From NCBI RefSeq assembly GCF_012913485.1, contig NZ_CP051774.1, positions 1,798,001 to 1,862,000 on the forward strand: 64,000 bases of DNA. Direction: 5' to 3'. The stretch is from Luteolibacter luteus. GTDB taxonomy: Bacteria; Verrucomicrobiota; Verrucomicrobiia; Verrucomicrobiales; Akkermansiaceae. The stretch's first letter is position 1, and each line of letters begins with the position of its first letter. Below are positions 35,744 through 44,737 of the stretch, piece after piece. Under the pieces are notes generated by a model. The model was not told where the DNA came from, searched no databases, and saw only the letters and a program-made list of their open reading frames with translations. Made by a program: the position numbers and the translations under genes.

Positions 35744-36508
35744 GTGATCCGTCACCTGCTGCAACCAAGCTCCGAGCTGCTCGATGACCCCTCGCCGGGG
35801 CGAATCGCCAAGATCGCCACACTGACCGCGCTCTGCCTGGCGGCCTATGGTTTCACCACCGGCTTCTGGCGTTCGCCCCTGCTCGGCGTCTACGTCTCGA
35901 TCAAGATGCCGCTGCTCGTGGCCTTCACCCTGGGCTGCAATGGGCTCCTCAATGGCCTGCTCGGGATCCTCCTCGGAGGGCTTGGCTTCCGGGAGTCCTT
36001 GCTGGCCCTTCTCAGTGCCTTCGCCTCCGTCGCCCTGATCCTCGCATCATTGGCACCCGTGACCTTCATGCTCGCGCTCAATGCGCCGCCGCCGGAATCC
36101 GGATACGCTACCTCGGCTCATGCCGCTTACCTTCTCTCGCATGTGTTCCTGATCGCCATCGCGGGCATCGCGGGAACCCTCTCGCTCTTCCGCATCCTCA
36201 AGCAGCGCTGTAGCGATCCCCGGATCGCCGCAATCACCATGCTTGCCTGGCTCGCGGGCAATGGGTTCCTCGGAGCGCAATTCTCCTGGATCCTCCGTCC
36301 CTTCTTCGGCTCGCCCTCCATCGAGGTGGCCTTCCTCCGTAAACAACCTTGGAAGGGCAGCTTCTATGAAGCCGTCTGGCGATCCCTCGATCGCATCACC
36401 GATGGCAATGCCTTCCTCGCCGTTCTCCTCCTGATCTGCGGCGCCGCCCTGCTCGCTCTCCAGATCTTCCGCTCGCTCTCATTCCGACCTGTATCCACAA
36501 CGACATGA
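35744..36508 (+). CDS. Multi-spanning membrane protein in creD position
   Basis: 254 residues, GTG start. About six hydrophobic segments alternate with short loops (first near residues 25-42; last near 230-246). No recognised domain. In enterobacteria CreBC is followed by creD, a membrane protein of about 450 residues; this protein is shorter and shows no evident similarity, yet it sits in the same place behind an apparent CreB operator. It overlaps the next gene by ATGA (4 bases). It could be a functional substitute for CreD or a separate output. Confidence 0.75.
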   Translation: MIRHLLQPSSELLDDPSPGRIAKIATLTALCLAAYGFTTGFWRSPLLGVYVSIKMPLLVAFTLGCNGLLNGLLGILLGGLGFRESLLALLSAFASVALILASLAPVTFMLALNAPPPESGYATSAHAAYLLSHVFLIAIAGIAGTLSLFRILKQRCSDPRIAAITMLAWLAGNGFLGAQFSWILRPFFGSPSIEVAFLRKQPWKGSFYEAVWRSLDRITDGNAFLAVLLLICGAALLALQIFRSLSFRPVSTTT

Positions 36509-37257
36509 ATACCGACATCCCGCAACCACCCCCATACTACAGCCCGCAGCCGCATGCGGAACCACCGCTGCCTGACAAGCTGGGCATGCGCTCGCTCTTC
36601 GAAGCGCTGCTCAGAAGCCCGAAGGCCCTTATCCAACGCCTCGCCAGTCCCGGACATGGCGCACTCCTTCCCTTCCTCCTGCTGGCGATTGTCTCCATGA
36701 TCATCTTCGGGCTCGTGCTTGGCACCTTCGCCATGCACGAGCAAATCTGGGCCGCCCCGCTCAAAATCACCGCAGGCCTCTTGATCTCGGGGCTCATCTG
36801 CTTCCCCAGCCTCTACATCTTCTCCTGCCTCGCCGGATCGCGCGCCGGTGCCTCGCAACTCGCCGCCACCTTGGCCGGCATGCTCGCCCTCTCGGGCCTG
36901 CTGCTCTTGGGCTTTGCCCCGGCCGTGTGGATCTTCACCCAGGCCACCGATGGCTATGGCTTCATGGGTTTCATCGCCCTCGCCACCTGGTTCATCGCCG
37001 TCGCCTTCGGCTTCCGCTTCCTCGGCAGCGCGATCGCTTCAACCGGTGCCAACAGCAAGATACCTCTCGTCGTCTGGAGCTGCATCTTCCTCGTGGTCAC
37101 CTTGCAGATGACCACCTCGCTGCGCCCCATCATCGGTCGCTCGAATCGCTTTCTGACAAATGAGAAACTCTTCTTCGTCCAACACTGGATCACCTCGTCA
37201 AGCGAATCGCTACCCGCGCCCACCGCCTCCGAAACCTCCAGCCAGCCAGGAGAATGA
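36505..37257 (+). CDS. Multi-spanning membrane protein, Yip1-like, coupled to preceding gene
   Basis: 250 residues. A proline-rich cytoplasmic N-terminus (PQPPPYYSPQPHAEPPLP) is followed by about five membrane helices, the first starting near residue 50. The layout resembles bacterial Yip1-domain proteins, but no conserved motif confirms this. Translation is probably coupled to the preceding gene (4-base ATGA overlap) and its stop overlaps the ATG of a 45-residue frame in the same manner. Confidence 0.72.
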   Translation: MNTDIPQPPPYYSPQPHAEPPLPDKLGMRSLFEALLRSPKALIQRLASPGHGALLPFLLLAIVSMIIFGLVLGTFAMHEQIWAAPLKITAGLLISGLICFPSLYIFSCLAGSRAGASQLAATLAGMLALSGLLLLGFAPAVWIFTQATDGYGFMGFIALATWFIAVAFGFRFLGSAIASTGANSKIPLVVWSCIFLVVTLQMTTSLRPIIGRSNRFLTNEKLFFVQHWITSSSESLPAPTASETSSQPGE

Positions 37258-37391
37258 AAGCTCCCCGCCCGAAGCCCGTCCGGGTGACAAAACCGGCACG
37301 TTCCTCCATCAAGCCCCGGAAACGAAAGCCCACCATCCCCGCACCCCGCGACGAACTCTTCGAATCCATGCGCGGCGAACTCGGCCTCTAG
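37254..37391 (+). CDS. Small basic reading frame coupled to creBC-linked genes
   Basis: A 45-residue frame, MKAPRPKPVRVTKPARSSIK at the start and ELFESMRGELGL at the end; ATG overlaps the upstream stop (ATGA). The first 30 residues are rich in Lys/Arg/Pro. No family recognised. The overlap is the best argument for translation; composition alone is weak. Confidence 0.4.
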   Translation: MKAPRPKPVRVTKPARSSIKPRKRKPTIPAPRDELFESMRGELGL

Positions 37392-37740
37392 CGCATCCTC
37401 CTTCGTCCCCGTTCCGGCCGGCCTTGGCAGTAGAAACCCACCACCGCATCTGCGAACCTCGCCTTCAAACCTCCCTCTCATGCGAACCGCCCGCTTCCCC
37501 CGGCCATGCTCCCCGCTCCGACATTCGCTGTTGGACCTTCGGTGTTGGTGGTTCGCCTTCCCACGCCTGTTATTTTCCCTGTTATAACAGGCGGAACAGG
37601 CGGCATCCCGCTCCTCCCCTCGCCTAAGATTTCGTACGATCCAGCTCTAGTTCCCCCACCCTGATCGGGGGATAGGCAGGGGATGCGCTTTACTTGCCAC
37701 ACCCTTCCCCGCTACCTTCCCGGCGGATTTTACCCCCGGA
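37392..37740. other. 349-base intergenic region before the TonB receptor gene
   Basis: No convincing gene. It holds a low-complexity ACATTCGCTGTTGGACC..GGTGTTGG stretch (about 37524-37552) and the palindromic repeat at 37564-37603 (listed separately). The last 100 bases are rich in C and show no clear sigma-70 promoter and no recognisable cobalamin riboswitch, which one might expect ahead of a TonB-dependent receptor. Confidence 0.5.
37564..37603. repeat. Nested palindromic repeat with CAGGCGG units
   Basis: A 14-base perfect palindrome CCTGTTATAACAGG (37578-37591) lies inside a larger inverted repeat: CGCCTGTT at 37564-37571 and AACAGGCG at 37586-37593, the latter repeated at 37595-37602. 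The right half (37585-37603) matches 48011-48029 at 16 of 19 positions, which marks it as one of a dispersed repeat family. Confidence 0.65.
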
Positions 37741-39801
37741 ATGCGAATCAGAACCTCCCTTCTTCTCCTTACCGCCACCTTCACGACCGGCATCGGAATC
37801 AGCTCCGGGGAGCCCCCCGCCGCGCTGGACGAAACGATCGTGAATGCCCCGAGGGAAGCGACCGATGGTCAGCGCGAAGCGGACTTCGCGATCCCCCTTC
37901 CGGGCGGACGCGGCTATCAGGAGATCCTTCCTTCCATCCCGAATGCCCAGCAAGGAACCCCGAGTTCCACGGCCTTCACCCTGCGCGGCTTGGGGCAGGA
38001 CAATGTCATTTTCTACATCGGCACCCAGTCGAATACCCTCGTGAACTTCTCGAATGGGGGCGTGCCTGCCACCGCGAGCTCGCTCACCTCGGTCATGCCC
38101 CTGATGTGGGATATCGATCAAGTGATCGTGGAACGCGGACCCATCCTCTTCGGCCGTGGCGTGAACGCGATGGGCGGTGAGATCCGCTTGGAACCGCGCG
38201 CCCCGCAGTTCTTCCACGAAGGTCGTATCACCGGTGAAGTCGCCGACTACGGCTCATGGCGTGCCGGTATCACCGAGAACATGGTGCTCGTTGAGGACAA
38301 GCTCGCCTTGCGCCTGAATGCCGTCGGCGAAGGAACCGACGGCGCCGTGACCAATGTCTACGACGGCAACGAACGCTTCGCCGAAACCCAGCGCAGTTCC
38401 TTCCGCAGCCAGCTCCGCTGGCGTCCGGGCGGCGATGACAGCTCGGTCTTCGACTGGCGCGTGGATGTCGATCGCGGTCGCGGCAACTCTTTCGGCCAGG
38501 CCTTCCAGCCCGCGAATGGCGATATCTTCGCGCGGATCGTGGACGTGAACACCACGCCCACCACCCCTGCCGACCAATGGGCCACCATGTTGCGAGGGCG
38601 CCTCGAATTGGAGCGCGATTGGTGGGTCGAAAGCGAAGCCTCGTTCTCAATCATCGATGCCGCGCACCACACCGACTTCGATGGCTCCTCGATGCTCGAT
38701 TGGTTCTACACCTACACCATCGATGAGCGGCGCCTCACCGGCAGCACCCGCTTCGGCCAGGACAAGGAAGGCTTCAATTGGTTCGGCGGTGTCTATGCGG
38801 AAGCCTCCGAATACGGGATCGTCTTCGAAGGCCGCGGCCTGGGACCCATCCCGCAGGGTCGTCCTTTCCGCACGAAAACCGGCGAGGACGTCGGCATCGC
38901 CGCGGCCTTCGCACATGCCGAACTGGAGCTCGCCCATCGTTTCTGGCTCACCGGCGGCCTGCGCCTCGACTACCAATCGCGCGAACAAAGCATCGCCACC
39001 AAACTCAACGGCGTCTCCCGGGGAGCCGACCGGCTCGATGCAGACTACACTGAGTGGCTCCCTGAACTGGGCACCGAGTGGCGCGGCGATGACATCACGG
39101 CCGGGGCGAAAATCTCCCGGGCCTACCGCCCCGGAGGCATCGCGGTCGCCCCCTCGCTCGGCCTTGCCAATCCCTATGGCCCGGAACGGGGCTGGGAGAC
39201 GAATCTCTTCGTGGAGAAGAATTGGGAATGCATCCGCGCAAACGCCCGCGTCTTCTACGCTTGGCTCGATGACCAGCAGGTCCCCTATGTTCCCCGCGGC
39301 GGCTTCCCGGTCGTCGACAACTTCGTCACCAACAGTGCCGAGTCACAACGCGCAGGCGCCGAAGTCGAGATGGTCTGGAAAAACGGCGACTTCTCTGCAG
39401 GTGTCATGGCCGGCTACCTCTACGCGGAATACGATCAACTCGTGCTGAATGGCGTCAACCGCGCCGGACAAGCCTTCCCCCTTTCCCCGGAATGGAATGC
39501 GGCCATCGGCTTCTCTTGGAAGCCGGAGACCGGTTGGTTCGGAGAAACCTCCTTCAATTGGGCGGACACCACCTACTCGCAGGCCGATTCTCCCATCGGC
39601 ACCAAGCTGGAAGCACGCCTCCTCTGGTCCGCACGCACCGGCTACCGCTGGAACAATGTCGAGGCCTACATCTTCGGCAGCAACCTCTTGGACGAGGAAT
39701 ACGCGCTCTCCCGGAGCGACTACCGCGCCGTGGGCCTGCCAATTTCCGGGAAACTTGGAATGCCCCGCGTCATCGGGACCGGCGTGACCATCACATGGTA
39801 A
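37741..39801 (+). CDS. TonB-dependent outer-membrane receptor
   Basis: 686 residues. Signal peptide at 1-23; a plug domain with AFTLRGLGQDNVIFYIG, VERGPILFGRGVNAMGGEIRL; then a beta barrel rich in aromatic strands ending in ITW, with the usual receptor tail RVIGTGVTITW. No clear TonB box is visible in DETIVNAP, though this segment could serve. The ligand is unknown. The gene stands alone, with no metal-uptake genes next to it. Confidence 0.9.
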   Translation: MRIRTSLLLLTATFTTGIGISSGEPPAALDETIVNAPREATDGQREADFAIPLPGGRGYQEILPSIPNAQQGTPSSTAFTLRGLGQDNVIFYIGTQSNTLVNFSNGGVPATASSLTSVMPLMWDIDQVIVERGPILFGRGVNAMGGEIRLEPRAPQFFHEGRITGEVADYGSWRAGITENMVLVEDKLALRLNAVGEGTDGAVTNVYDGNERFAETQRSSFRSQLRWRPGGDDSSVFDWRVDVDRGRGNSFGQAFQPANGDIFARIVDVNTTPTTPADQWATMLRGRLELERDWWVESEASFSIIDAAHHTDFDGSSMLDWFYTYTIDERRLTGSTRFGQDKEGFNWFGGVYAEASEYGIVFEGRGLGPIPQGRPFRTKTGEDVGIAAAFAHAELELAHRFWLTGGLRLDYQSREQSIATKLNGVSRGADRLDADYTEWLPELGTEWRGDDITAGAKISRAYRPGGIAVAPSLGLANPYGPERGWETNLFVEKNWECIRANARVFYAWLDDQQVPYVPRGGFPVVDNFVTNSAESQRAGAEVEMVWKNGDFSAGVMAGYLYAEYDQLVLNGVNRAGQAFPLSPEWNAAIGFSWKPETGWFGETSFNWADTTYSQADSPIGTKLEARLLWSARTGYRWNNVEAYIFGSNLLDEEYALSRSDYRAVGLPISGKLGMPRVIGTGVTITW

Positions 39802-39978
39802 CAAATTTCTCGTGTAGGATTTCACGCGATCTCCTCTGGCGATCGAGAAGCAGCGGAAGCCATGACAGCAGGCATGAAACGGGTTTACCCCCGCTTGCTT
39901 GTCCCCGTTTTTGGATGTTCCCGTCATCCTTCATGCCATGTTTCCTTCTCGCAACGGGCGCAGCCCCTTTGATTTCTG

Positions 39979-41520
39979 ATGAGCATGTACCTTGGCCTCG
40001 ATTCCTCGACCCAGTCCCTTTCCGCCATTGTGATCGATCCCGCCAGCGGCACCATCGTTCGGGAGGTGTCGGTGAATTTCGGTTCGGCACTCCCCGTCTA
40101 CGCCTCTCCCAGCGGCTTCATCCCCGGCGGCAAGAATGGCGAGGTCCATGCGGACCCACGGATGTGGATCGAGGCTCTGGACCTCGTGTTCAGCAAACTG
40201 GCCGATGGCTTCGATCTGGGAAAAATCGAAGCAGTCGCCAGCTCCGGCCAGCAGCATGGCTCGGTCTACCTCGATGAAACCTTCGAACAAAGGATCGACT
40301 CCCTAGCCACAGGCGAATCCTTGCTGAACCAGCTCGCCGGCTCCTTTACCCGCGCCACCGCGCCGATCTGGATGGATACCTCCACCGGTGCCGAGTGCGC
40401 CGAGATCGCCGCCGCAGTCGGCGGAAATGCTGAAGTCTGCAAGCGCTCCGGCTCCATCGCGATCGAACGCTTCACGGGGCCGCAGATCCGTCGCTTCTTC
40501 AAGAACGACCCCGCCGCCTACGAAAAGACTTCGCTCATCCACCTCGTCAGCTCCTTCGTCGGATCCATTCTCGCGGGCAAGTCCATCGCCATCGATCATG
40601 GTGACGGCGCCGGCATGAATCTGCTCAATCTCCAGACACTGGATTGGGACAACGAATTGCTGGACGCCACTGCTCCCGGCCTGCGGGCCAAGCTGCCGCC
40701 CGCTGCGGCCTCCGCCACCGTCGCAGGTTCCATCTCGTCCTACTTCGTCGAGAAATACGGCATGTCCCGTACTTGCAAGGTCGTCCTCTCGACCGGGGAC
40801 AACCCGTCCTCGCTCGTCGGCATGGGCGCCACCTCGCCGGGAACCGTCGTGATCTCTCTCGGCACCTCGGACACCTTCTTCGCCGCCATGGAAAAGCCCG
40901 TTACCGATCCTCAAGGCTTCGGTCACGTCTTCGGCAATCCCGCCGGTGGCTTCATGTCCCTCATCTGCTTCCGCAATGGTTCTCTGGCACGCGAGGCATT
41001 GCGCGATGAACTCGGCACCGACTGGAGCGCCTTTGATCGCGACGGCTTGGCAAAGACCAGCGCAGGCAATGAAGGCAAGGTGATGCTTCCCTTCTTCGGT
41101 CCCGAAATCACCCCGCGCCGCGACTTCGAGGCCCCCCTGCGGAACTTCTCCGCCGATGACGCAGCCCCCGTCCAAGTCCGGGCCCTGCTTGAAGGCCAGT
41201 TCCTCAACATGCGCCTGCACAGCCAGTGGATCGGCGAGAAGGTCGAGCTGATCCGCCTCACCGGCGGTGCCTCGCAGAACGATGGCATCGCCCAGCTCGT
41301 CGCGGACATCTTCCAAGCTCCCGTGGAGCGTTTTGCCATCGCGAATGGCGCCGGCCTCGGTGCCGCCCTGCGTGCCGCCCATGCCTGCGATCAGGACCTC
41401 GCCACCCTGCAGGAAGCCTTCTGCAAGCCCGCCGCCGGATCCCGGCTGGAGCCCGCCAGCGACACCGCTCCCGTCTACGCCCGCTCGCTGGAAGCTTACA
41501 AAGCCTTGCTTTCCGCGTAG
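39979..41520 (+). CDS. xylB: Xylulokinase-like FGGY carbohydrate kinase
   Basis: 513 residues. FGGY kinase features: N-terminal phosphate-binding GLDSSTQSLSA, SSGQQHGSVYLD (the QQHG xylulose-site motif), IWMDTST, GDNPSSLVGMG, ISLGTSDTFFA and the C-terminal LTGGASQNDGIAQLVADIF with AIANGAGLGAALRAA. QQHG and the catalytic Asp region support xylulose as substrate: ATP + D-xylulose to D-xylulose 5-phosphate. No xylose isomerase gene is next to it. Confidence 0.87.
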   Translation: MSMYLGLDSSTQSLSAIVIDPASGTIVREVSVNFGSALPVYASPSGFIPGGKNGEVHADPRMWIEALDLVFSKLADGFDLGKIEAVASSGQQHGSVYLDETFEQRIDSLATGESLLNQLAGSFTRATAPIWMDTSTGAECAEIAAAVGGNAEVCKRSGSIAIERFTGPQIRRFFKNDPAAYEKTSLIHLVSSFVGSILAGKSIAIDHGDGAGMNLLNLQTLDWDNELLDATAPGLRAKLPPAAASATVAGSISSYFVEKYGMSRTCKVVLSTGDNPSSLVGMGATSPGTVVISLGTSDTFFAAMEKPVTDPQGFGHVFGNPAGGFMSLICFRNGSLAREALRDELGTDWSAFDRDGLAKTSAGNEGKVMLPFFGPEITPRRDFEAPLRNFSADDAAPVQVRALLEGQFLNMRLHSQWIGEKVELIRLTGGASQNDGIAQLVADIFQAPVERFAIANGAGLGAALRAAHACDQDLATLQEAFCKPAAGSRLEPASDTAPVYARSLEAYKALLSA

Positions 41521-41552
41521 ACGCCAGGCCGATCCGCGCTGAGGATCGGGCC

Positions 41553-42272
41553 ATGAAATCATCCGTTGCGATCGCGATCTCACTGGCATGTGCTGCCGCT
41601 GGCTTTTTCGGAGGACGCCTTTCGCAGTCCCCGGGGCCCTCGGGGAGCCGCGGCGACGCGACCGCACAGGAGACGAAGTCAAAGGACGGCGGCGCCCGGG
41701 AACGCGCGGAGAAATCTTCCAACAAATCCTCGGCACGCCGCTCCTCAAGCCGTTCTAACAAACCTGTCAGCAGCCCGCTTGCCGCCTCGCTTCAGGAAGT
41801 GGTGAATTCCTTCAACAATCAGGATCTCACCATGCCGGATGGCAGCCAATCCGAGCTCCTCCTTTTCGACCTCTCGAAACTCGAGCGGGTGATGAGCTCG
41901 ATCGACAAGGCCTCCGAAGCCGAGCTCGCCGAACTCAAGGAACTCGTCCGCACCAATGAGGAATCCAGCGAGGATGCACTCATCCTCCAGACCCTGATCT
42001 CGCTCCCCTTGCTAGCACGGGAGATCCAGCTCCACGGTGCCCGCGCCTTGGACGACGAGGTCACCAAGGCGCTTGAGGATCCGGTGGAGACCAATATCGA
42101 GGAGACCTTGCCCACGATGATCTACACCCTCGCGCTCCAGAATCCCACCGAAGCGGAGGAATGGCTGGAAACCTACGCCAAACGCACCGACACCGACGAG
42201 TTGATCATCGACAACGACGAACTCCGCGCTGCCATCGACAAGGCGAAGCAGGATTCTAGCGGCTCAAAATAG
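41553..42272 (+). CDS. Exported helical protein, unknown
   Basis: 239 residues from the ATG at 41553. An N-terminal membrane anchor or signal (MKSSVAIAISLACAAAGFFGG) is followed by a Ser/Lys/Arg-rich linker and a Glu/Leu-rich helical domain. No family recognised. The last 17 bases overlap, tail to tail, the dihydropteroate synthase-like gene. It follows xylB by 32 bases; co-transcription is possible. Confidence 0.65.
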   Translation: MKSSVAIAISLACAAAGFFGGRLSQSPGPSGSRGDATAQETKSKDGGARERAEKSSNKSSARRSSSRSNKPVSSPLAASLQEVVNSFNNQDLTMPDGSQSELLLFDLSKLERVMSSIDKASEAELAELKELVRTNEESSEDALILQTLISLPLLAREIQLHGARALDDEVTKALEDPVETNIEETLPTMIYTLALQNPTEAEEWLETYAKRTDTDELIIDNDELRAAIDKAKQDSSGSK

Positions 42273-43182
42273 CATCGAGCATCTTCACGCTCTGCCACGC
42301 CGCGCGCACATCGTGCACGCGCAGCATCTGCGCTCCCCGTTGCATTGCCGCGGCGATGCAGGCCACGGTCCCGGCATCGCGATCCTTCGGCACCGGCAGC
42401 TCGAGCACTTCGCCAATCACCGTCTTGCGACTCACCGGCACCAGGATCGGCCGGCCAAATCGCTGCAAACGCTCGAGATCCCGGAGCACGGCCAGGTTGT
42501 CATCGCGCTGCTTCGCGAAATCGAGACCCGGATCAAGCACCAGCGACTCCAGCGGCAAACCCGCGTTCACGGCTACCGCCACCTTCTCTTCAAAGAACGC
42601 CTCCATCGAGCCCATCACATCCTCCCACTGCTGGTGAAAGTGCGGCACCTTCGGCTCACCTATCGAATGCATCACCAGCAGCGAAGCCCCGGCAGCAGCA
42701 CAGAGCCGCGCATTCCGGTCATCAGGCAGAGCTCCCATGTCATTGATCAGCTCCACCCCGTGCGGGAGCACAGCCTCGACCGTTTCCGGTCGCCAGGTAT
42801 TCGCGGAAAGCACCGGCGGCCACAGCTGAACCTCGTCTCGCGGCTTCGCTGTCGCAACCAACTCCGGCCAGCGATCAAGAAAGCCACGGAAACGCCGGAC
42901 CTCCTCCTCCACCGGGATTGCGGCACGATTCGTCCGCGCGCTCTCCGCGCCCACATCGATGATATCCGCGCCCTCTTCCACCTGACGCTTCGCAAGTTCG
43001 AAGGCGGCACCGATCTCCAAGGTTCCATCCCCCGAAAAGGAATCGTCGTTCACGTTCACAATCCCCATCACCAGGGGACGGCGGGGAAAGACGACTTCGC
43101 GCGCGGGCAGCTTCCAGATCACCTCACGATTCCAACCCCGGAACACGGGTGCGGGAAACGCAAATCTCCGCAAGCTTTTCAC
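42256..43182 (-). CDS. Divergent dihydropteroate synthase paralogue
   Basis: 308 residues with the pterin-binding TIM-barrel of dihydropteroate synthase: MGIVNVNDDSFSGDG, ADIIDVGAESARTNRA, INDMGAL, VMHSIGEPK, LDPGLDFAKQ, VPVSRKTVIGEVL and MLRVHDVRA. Several canonical sites are altered: NVTPDSFSDGG reads NVNDDSFSGDG, the GGESTRPG loop reads GAESARTNRA, and DPGIGFGK reads DPGLDFAK. A canonical copy lies at 55515-56357. It may have another pterin-type role, or serve as a second synthase. Confidence 0.82.
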   Translation of the reverse strand: MKSLRRFAFPAPVFRGWNREVIWKLPAREVVFPRRPLVMGIVNVNDDSFSGDGTLEIGAAFELAKRQVEEGADIIDVGAESARTNRAAIPVEEEVRRFRGFLDRWPELVATAKPRDEVQLWPPVLSANTWRPETVEAVLPHGVELINDMGALPDDRNARLCAAAGASLLVMHSIGEPKVPHFHQQWEDVMGSMEAFFEEKVAVAVNAGLPLESLVLDPGLDFAKQRDDNLAVLRDLERLQRFGRPILVPVSRKTVIGEVLELPVPKDRDAGTVACIAAAMQRGAQMLRVHDVRAAWQSVKMLDAILSR

Positions 43183-43228
43183 CGGATCTGCGGCTAGCCT
43201 TCATCGCCCGCTAACCAAGCACGACGAT

Positions 43229-44686
43229 GTGATGCCCATGCGAGTGAAGATGATCCTTCCGGCCTTGACCGAAGCGAAGAGCCCGCTCTTCCGGCCGATC
43301 AAGTATTCCCTCTTTCCTCCACTCGGTCTCGCCACCCTCGCGGCCTATCTGGCTCCGGACGACGAGATCGACCTGCAGGACGAGCACGTCGAAACGCTGA
43401 GCTTGGACGACGACCCGGAACTCGTGGTCATCCAAGTCTACATCACCAATGCCTCGCGCGCCTATCGCCACGCCGATCACTACCGGAAGCGCGGCGCACA
43501 CGTCTGCCTCGGCGGATTGCACGTCACATCGTTGCCGGAGGAAGCAGCCGCCCATGCTGACACCATATTCCTGGGACCCGGCGAGGACACCTGGCCGGAA
43601 TTCCTCGCCGACTTCCGCGCAGGCCGTGCGCGGGATCGCTACGTCGCCCCGGCGAAACGCAGCATCCACGGCATCCCGCCGATCCGCCGCGATCTCATCA
43701 AGCGGAAGCTCTATCTGGTCCCGAACTCGATCGTGGTTTCCCGGGGCTGTCCCCATCGCTGCGATTTTTGCTACAAGGAAGCCTTCTTCGAGGGCGGAAA
43801 TTCCTACTACGTCCAGAAGGTCGATGAAGCTTTGGCCGAGATCGAGCGCCTGCCCGGACGGCATCTCTATTTCCTGGACGATCACCTCTTCGGCGACCGG
43901 CGCTTCGCCACCATGCTCTTCGACGGCATGAAGGGCATGGGCCGACTTTGGCAAAGTGCCGCAACCGTGAACTCCGTGTTGAAACCCGGACTGCTGGAAA
44001 AGGCAGCAGACGCCGGACTGCGCTCGCTCTTCGTAGGATTCGAAAATCTGGACGAGCGAAACCTGCGCGAGCATCGCAAGGTGCAAAACCTCGGCCGTGA
44101 CTATGCCGCCTGCATCCAACGTCTCCACTCCCAAGGAGTGATGGTAAATGGCTCCTTTGTCTTCGGCATGGACGGGGACGGCCCGGATGTCTTCAGCCGC
44201 ACCGTGGAATGGGCCGTCTCGCAAGGCATTGAAACCGCGACCTTTCATGTGATGACCCCCTACCCCTCCACAGGACTTTTCCAGAGAATCGAACAGGAAG
44301 GTCGTCTGCTCCACCGGGATTGGGATCTCTACGACACCCGCCATACCGTCTTCCGTCCGGCACGGCTCACGCCAGACCAATTGGAAGAAGGATACTGGAG
44401 GGCGTATCGCGAATTCTACACTTGGCGGAACATTTTCAGCGGCGCTACCGCGCACGAAGAACTGAGCGGAAGCCTGCGCCATTTTGCCTACGCTGCGGGA
44501 TGGAAAAAGTGTGAACCCCTTTGGCATCTGTTGATTAGGGCAAAACGGGTCGCTCGCGGATTGCCATTCCTGGAGGCCGTTCTGGATGGTTTGGGCCGGG
44601 TGGGAAGGCAAAGCCGGACCAGGGACGCGGTTTCTGAAGTTCCGTCTCCTTATGTCACACTTGATGGGGAAACATACACGCCTTAA
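43229..44686 (+). CDS. Radical SAM protein with B12-binding-like N-terminal domain
   Basis: 485 residues (start GTG 43229, or ATG 43232/43238). The N-terminal 140 residues have the Rossmann layout of B12-binding domains (PPLGLATLAAYLAPDDEIDL, GGLHVTSLPEEAAAHADTIFLGPGE), but the DxHxxG cobalamin-ligand motif reads DEHVET. The radical SAM cluster site is CPHRCDFC (C174, C178, C181), followed by LYFLDDHLFGD, FVGFENL and NGSFVFGMDGDG. It resembles B12-binding radical SAM enzymes of hopanoid or methyl/oxidation chemistry. Substrate unknown; single gene between folP-like and an epimerase. Confidence 0.85.
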   Translation: MMPMRVKMILPALTEAKSPLFRPIKYSLFPPLGLATLAAYLAPDDEIDLQDEHVETLSLDDDPELVVIQVYITNASRAYRHADHYRKRGAHVCLGGLHVTSLPEEAAAHADTIFLGPGEDTWPEFLADFRAGRARDRYVAPAKRSIHGIPPIRRDLIKRKLYLVPNSIVVSRGCPHRCDFCYKEAFFEGGNSYYVQKVDEALAEIERLPGRHLYFLDDHLFGDRRFATMLFDGMKGMGRLWQSAATVNSVLKPGLLEKAADAGLRSLFVGFENLDERNLREHRKVQNLGRDYAACIQRLHSQGVMVNGSFVFGMDGDGPDVFSRTVEWAVSQGIETATFHVMTPYPSTGLFQRIEQEGRLLHRDWDLYDTRHTVFRPARLTPDQLEEGYWRAYREFYTWRNIFSGATAHEELSGSLRHFAYAAGWKKCEPLWHLLIRAKRVARGLPFLEAVLDGLGRVGRQSRTRDAVSEVPSPYVTLDGETYTP

Positions 44687-44737
44687 CCCGATTCATCATA
44701 GCCTCTCCGCCATGCTGGACTAGGGTTGAGGCAAATC

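Noticed and set aside
37604-37740. Cobalamin riboswitch before the TonB-dependent receptor
   Set aside because: I looked for the conserved GCCACTG-type B12 box and the stem order; only an isolated GCCAC is present.
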